This document shows positions 61,399 through 64,000 of a stretch of DNA of 64,000 nt, piece by piece. Every line of letters begins with the position of its first letter. Position 1 is the first letter of the stretch. The notes beneath the pieces were generated by a model, which saw only the letters and a program-made list of their open reading frames with translations, did not search any database and was not told where the DNA came from. Source of the stretch: Brevibacillus brevis (GTDB lineage Bacteria; Bacillota; Bacilli; Brevibacillales; Brevibacillaceae); NCBI RefSeq assembly GCF_900637055.1, contig NZ_LR134338.1, positions 351,501-415,500 on the forward strand. The letters are read 5' to 3'. A program made the translations under genes and the position numbers.

Positions 61399-63330
61399 TT
61401 GGGTTACAAAAGAGGGCATTGGCTTCTCTTCTTGCTTTTCTTGATCGGTTTTTTTCCCGAGATGGTCAAAGCGGAGGAGAAGATCGTACGGGTTGCCTTT
61501 GACAAATCTCTCCCCCCTTTTTCCTCGATGGAACCAGATGGAGAGTTTACGGGTTTTACGATTGATCTCATCAGGGCGATTGCAAGCCAAAATGACTGGA
61601 AGCTGGAATACGTGCCGCTGGAATGGGAAGAGGCAGTTGGTGCTTTACATGCAGGTAAGGTGGACGTGCTGTTGGGAATGAAGTACACCAATCGATACGA
61701 TCAAGTATTTGATTTTAGTGAGTCGTTTTTTACGATGTCTGAGGTGCTGCTCGTCCCGCGTGATGATCAAGGGATATACACCTTGAACCAGCTGTCGGAA
61801 AAGGTAGTGGCTGTACAGCGGGCCCACACGAGCATGGATTTGCTCGAAAGTGTCAGAAGAGTGAAAATGATCGTTTCATTCAGTCAACCAGAGGCGCTGG
61901 CGAATCTGACGCGCGGGCGTGCTGATGCGTTCCTCGGAAATCGCTGGACGGCGGAGTATATTTTGCGCAAAGAGAATCGTTGGGAAGACTATTCGATGCG
62001 CTCTGGACTCATTAATCCGACTGATTACGCATTCGCCGTGAGAGAAGGACATTCGGAGCTGTTGGACAAGCTCAATGAGGGTCTGAATCAGCTCTATCGT
62101 GATGGAACCTATACGCGCTTGTACAGTCACTATTTTGAACCATATTCGCCTCATTTAACGGATTGGTGGCGGAAGCTAGTCATCGGATTGCTACTCGTTT
62201 TGGCAGTTGGGATCGTGTCTTTGCTCACCTTTTTTCTGTGGAACAAAAGGCTGCAGGCAGAAGTGAAAAGACGGACGGCAGAATTGGCTGACGTGATGGT
62301 TTTTCAGCGGAAGGTGCTGGATCATACGGATAGTGCGATTTTATCACTCGACACCCAAGGGTACATCACATTGGTCAACCAAGTGGCGATCACCATGCTC
62401 CCCATACGGAAAGAAATGTTGGGACGCCATATCCTCGATGTCCTTCCTCAACTGCCGTGGGATGCATGCTGTTTGGATCGCAGACGTCAATATGAGGGTG
62501 AAATCCATGATGAGCGATCCTTTGTTTTTCATTATTATGTGGCCCCCTTTCTCAACGCCATGTCCGAGCATGTGGGGTGGATTGTCACTGTCCAGGATCG
62601 AACCGAACAAAAAAGAATGCAGACAAGACTGATCTCTCAAGAGAAGATGCACGCATTGGGGCAATTAGTGGCGGGAATCGCACATGAGTTGCGCAATCCG
62701 TTGACAGCGGTAAAAACATTCATTGAGCTATTGCCCAAAAAGGTGGATGACCCGCGCTTTCGCTCTGAATTGCTTCGCTTTGTGCCCGAGGAATTGGAGA
62801 GGATGAATCGCATTGTCGAGGAACTGCTTGATTATTCCCGTTCCAAGCCACTTCTCATTGAGAGCACGAGCGTGGCAGACTTGGTCTATTCGGTCGTCGG
62901 ACTGTTTGTCCGACGATTTGAGAGTGAACAGGTGAATATTGTCGTAGATATCTCCGATCAGCTGGAACTACAGGTAGATCGGGGCAGAATCAAGCAGGTG
63001 CTGATCAACCTGATGCTCAATGCGCTGGAGGCGATGGCGGGGAGCACTGAAAAGCAGTTGCAGATAAAGGCTGGCAAGAAGAGAGACGGTGTATGGATCA
63101 CGATCTCAGACACGGGTGAAGGCATGCAAAAAGAACAGCAGTCGCGCCTGTTCGAACCGTTTTATACAACGAAGTCGCAAGGGATTGGCCTCGGCTTGTA
63201 CGTAAGTCAAAAAATAATGCGTGAACATAGCGGACAGTTGGAGGTAAGCAGTGTTACGCGAGTAGGTACGACATTTACACTGCGTTTTGGACAGGAGGAT
63301 CACGATGCAGAAGCTGTTGATCGTCGATGA
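61399..63330 (+). CDS. Sensor histidine kinase with extracytoplasmic solute-binding domain
   Basis: 643 residues from the TTG at 61399, 6 bases after AGGAGGG; an ATG at 61393 directly abuts that site. Signal sequence, then a family 3 solute-binding domain (VRVAFDKSLPPFSSMEPDGEFTGF; GKVDVLLGMKYTNRYDQVFDFSESFF) outside the cell, one membrane helix (LVIGLLLVLAVGIVSLLTFFL), a PAS domain, HisKA with QLVAGIAHELRNPLTAVKTF (His429), and HATPase_c with LINLMLNALEAM, ISDTGEGM and GIGLGLYVSQKI. It probably senses an amino acid or related ligand directly. It overlaps the response regulator gene by 26 bases. Confidence 0.92.
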   Translation: MGYKRGHWLLFLLFLIGFFPEMVKAEEKIVRVAFDKSLPPFSSMEPDGEFTGFTIDLIRAIASQNDWKLEYVPLEWEEAVGALHAGKVDVLLGMKYTNRYDQVFDFSESFFTMSEVLLVPRDDQGIYTLNQLSEKVVAVQRAHTSMDLLESVRRVKMIVSFSQPEALANLTRGRADAFLGNRWTAEYILRKENRWEDYSMRSGLINPTDYAFAVREGHSELLDKLNEGLNQLYRDGTYTRLYSHYFEPYSPHLTDWWRKLVIGLLLVLAVGIVSLLTFFLWNKRLQAEVKRRTAELADVMVFQRKVLDHTDSAILSLDTQGYITLVNQVAITMLPIRKEMLGRHILDVLPQLPWDACCLDRRRQYEGEIHDERSFVFHYYVAPFLNAMSEHVGWIVTVQDRTEQKRMQTRLISQEKMHALGQLVAGIAHELRNPLTAVKTFIELLPKKVDDPRFRSELLRFVPEELERMNRIVEELLDYSRSKPLLIESTSVADLVYSVVGLFVRRFESEQVNIVVDISDQLELQVDRGRIKQVLINLMLNALEAMAGSTEKQLQIKAGKKRDGVWITISDTGEGMQKEQQSRLFEPFYTTKSQGIGLGLYVSQKIMREHSGQLEVSSVTRVGTTFTLRFGQEDHDAEAVDRR

Positions 63331-64000
63331 TGAACCTTCTATTTGCGTATCGTTGTCGTTTGCGTTAGAGGATGACTACCATATATGGACGGCGAACGAT
63401 GCTGAGACGGCCAGGGCAATCGTTCAGGCAGAAGAAATTTATTGTGTGCTTCTGGACCAGAGTCTGGGAACTGCCAGTGGTTTGGTGTTGTTGCCCCAAT
63501 TAAAGGCGACACGTCCACAGATCACCGTCATTATGATGACGGCATATGGCACGATCGAGTCCTCTGTAGCAGCGATGAAGGCAGGGGCCTATCATTATTT
63601 AACCAAGCCTTTGCATTTGGAAGAGGTCAAGCTCTTGCTGAATAAAGCGATGGAGCATCAGTATTTGCAGCGACAAGTACAAACTTTACGCGAGCAAATT
63701 CACCAAAAGCAATCGTACGCAGGAATTCTCGGCAAAAGTCCGCGAATGGAAAAGCTGTTTCACTTGATCGAAAAGGTAAAGGATATCTCTTCCAGTATTT
63801 TAATCACAGGGGAGAGCGGTACGGGAAAGGAGCTAGTGGCTCGGGCGATTCATCATGAGGGGAACCGCAGGCATGCACCTTTTTCTGTCATTAACTGTGC
63901 GACAATCCCTGAAGCCTTGCTGGAAAGTGAGCTGTTTGGATATGAAAAAGGGACGTTTACCGGAGCCTATCAAAGTAAAAAGGGATTGTTCGAACGTTCG
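63305..64000 (+). CDS. NtrC-family sigma-54 response regulator, 3' end outside window
   Basis: 232 residues visible, open at the window edge. Receiver domain with acidic DDE at 9-11, phospho-acceptor Asp51 in VLLDQSLG, MMTAYG and LTKPLH; then a sigma-54 interaction AAA+ domain starting ILGKSPRMEKLF with Walker A GESGTGKE at 169-176. The sigma-54 contact loop reads GTFTGA (216-221) instead of the canonical GAFTGA. A Fis-type DNA-binding domain is expected beyond the edge. It forms a two-component pair with the overlapping kinase. Confidence 0.93.
   Translation, partial: MQKLLIVDDEPSICVSLSFALEDDYHIWTANDAETARAIVQAEEIYCVLLDQSLGTASGLVLLPQLKATRPQITVIMMTAYGTIESSVAAMKAGAYHYLTKPLHLEEVKLLLNKAMEHQYLQRQVQTLREQIHQKQSYAGILGKSPRMEKLFHLIEKVKDISSSILITGESGTGKELVARAIHHEGNRRHAPFSVINCATIPEALLESELFGYEKGTFTGAYQSKKGLFERS

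Noticed and set aside
1-64000. CRISPR arrays, insertion sequences, tRNA or rRNA genes
   Set aside because: No regularly spaced repeats, transposase-like frames or tRNA/rRNA-like sequences were found by reading the window.

Overview
The window looks like a chromosomal segment of a flagellated, endospore-forming Gram-positive of the Bacillales, most likely Brevibacillus or a close Paenibacillaceae relative. The evidence is a Bacillus-like gene order (flaG-fliD-fliS-fliT, hpf, secA, prfB, cccB, ftsEX, ctpB, minJ, uvrBA, hprK, hisZGDBHAFI), strong AGGAGG-type ribosome binding sites, frequent TTG/GTG starts, a GerAB-type germination permease and a PAS sensor kinase of the sporulation-kinase type. 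The genus is inferred; no rRNA, tRNA, insertion sequence, prophage or CRISPR array was seen.

Region 1 (1-4260): the end of a hexapeptide acetyltransferase, then a four-gene operon resembling WbpA-WbpB-WbpD-WbpE, the route to UDP-2,3-diacetamido-2,3-dideoxy-glucuronic acid. It ends at a terminator directly before the flagellar filament-cap operon. Region 2 (4270-9090): a near-perfect sigma-D promoter drives flaG-fliD-fliS-fliT; a YjfB-like gene is convergent; a MotA/MotB-type stator pair has its own sigma-D-like promoter. Region 3 (9100-19970): a DnaA-box-like cluster, an amino-acid ABC importer lacking an ATPase gene, a cold-shock protein, an HD-GYP protein, hpf, secA (no C-terminal zinc motif), prfB with its programmed +1 frameshift, a sensor kinase, a YciI-like protein and lipoprotein cytochrome CccB.

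Region 4 (20020-34460): the arginine block. argC-argB-argD, then carA-carB-argF behind a terminator and a second promoter, and argG-argH further on. The argC and carA promoters share a TGTAT-N4-ATACA dyad, a candidate ArgR/AhrC box. argJ is missing from its usual place. Between argF and argG lies the most unusual element: two tandem copies of a structured, covarying RNA motif followed by a 25-codon secreted-peptide-like ORF with its own terminator, then a DUF5317 membrane protein and a membrane HD-GYP phosphodiesterase. Region 5 (34470-37832): acetamidase/formamidase-like enzyme, orphan germination permease, iron-type alcohol dehydrogenase.

Region 6 (37990-46730): cell division and wall genes ftsE-ftsX, an EnvC/PcsB-like M23 protein, ctpB, minJ, a YcdB/YcdC-like secreted protein, and an orphan flgD whose C-terminal part is a triple repeat. 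Region 7 (46810-61200): uvrB-uvrA behind a LexA-like box, an HD hydrolase, a YvlD-like membrane protein, hprK, yvoF and a complete tightly coupled histidine operon. Region 8 (61240-64000): a 36-codon ORF, then a sensor kinase with an extracytoplasmic solute-binding domain and an NtrC-type sigma-54 activator cut by the window end.
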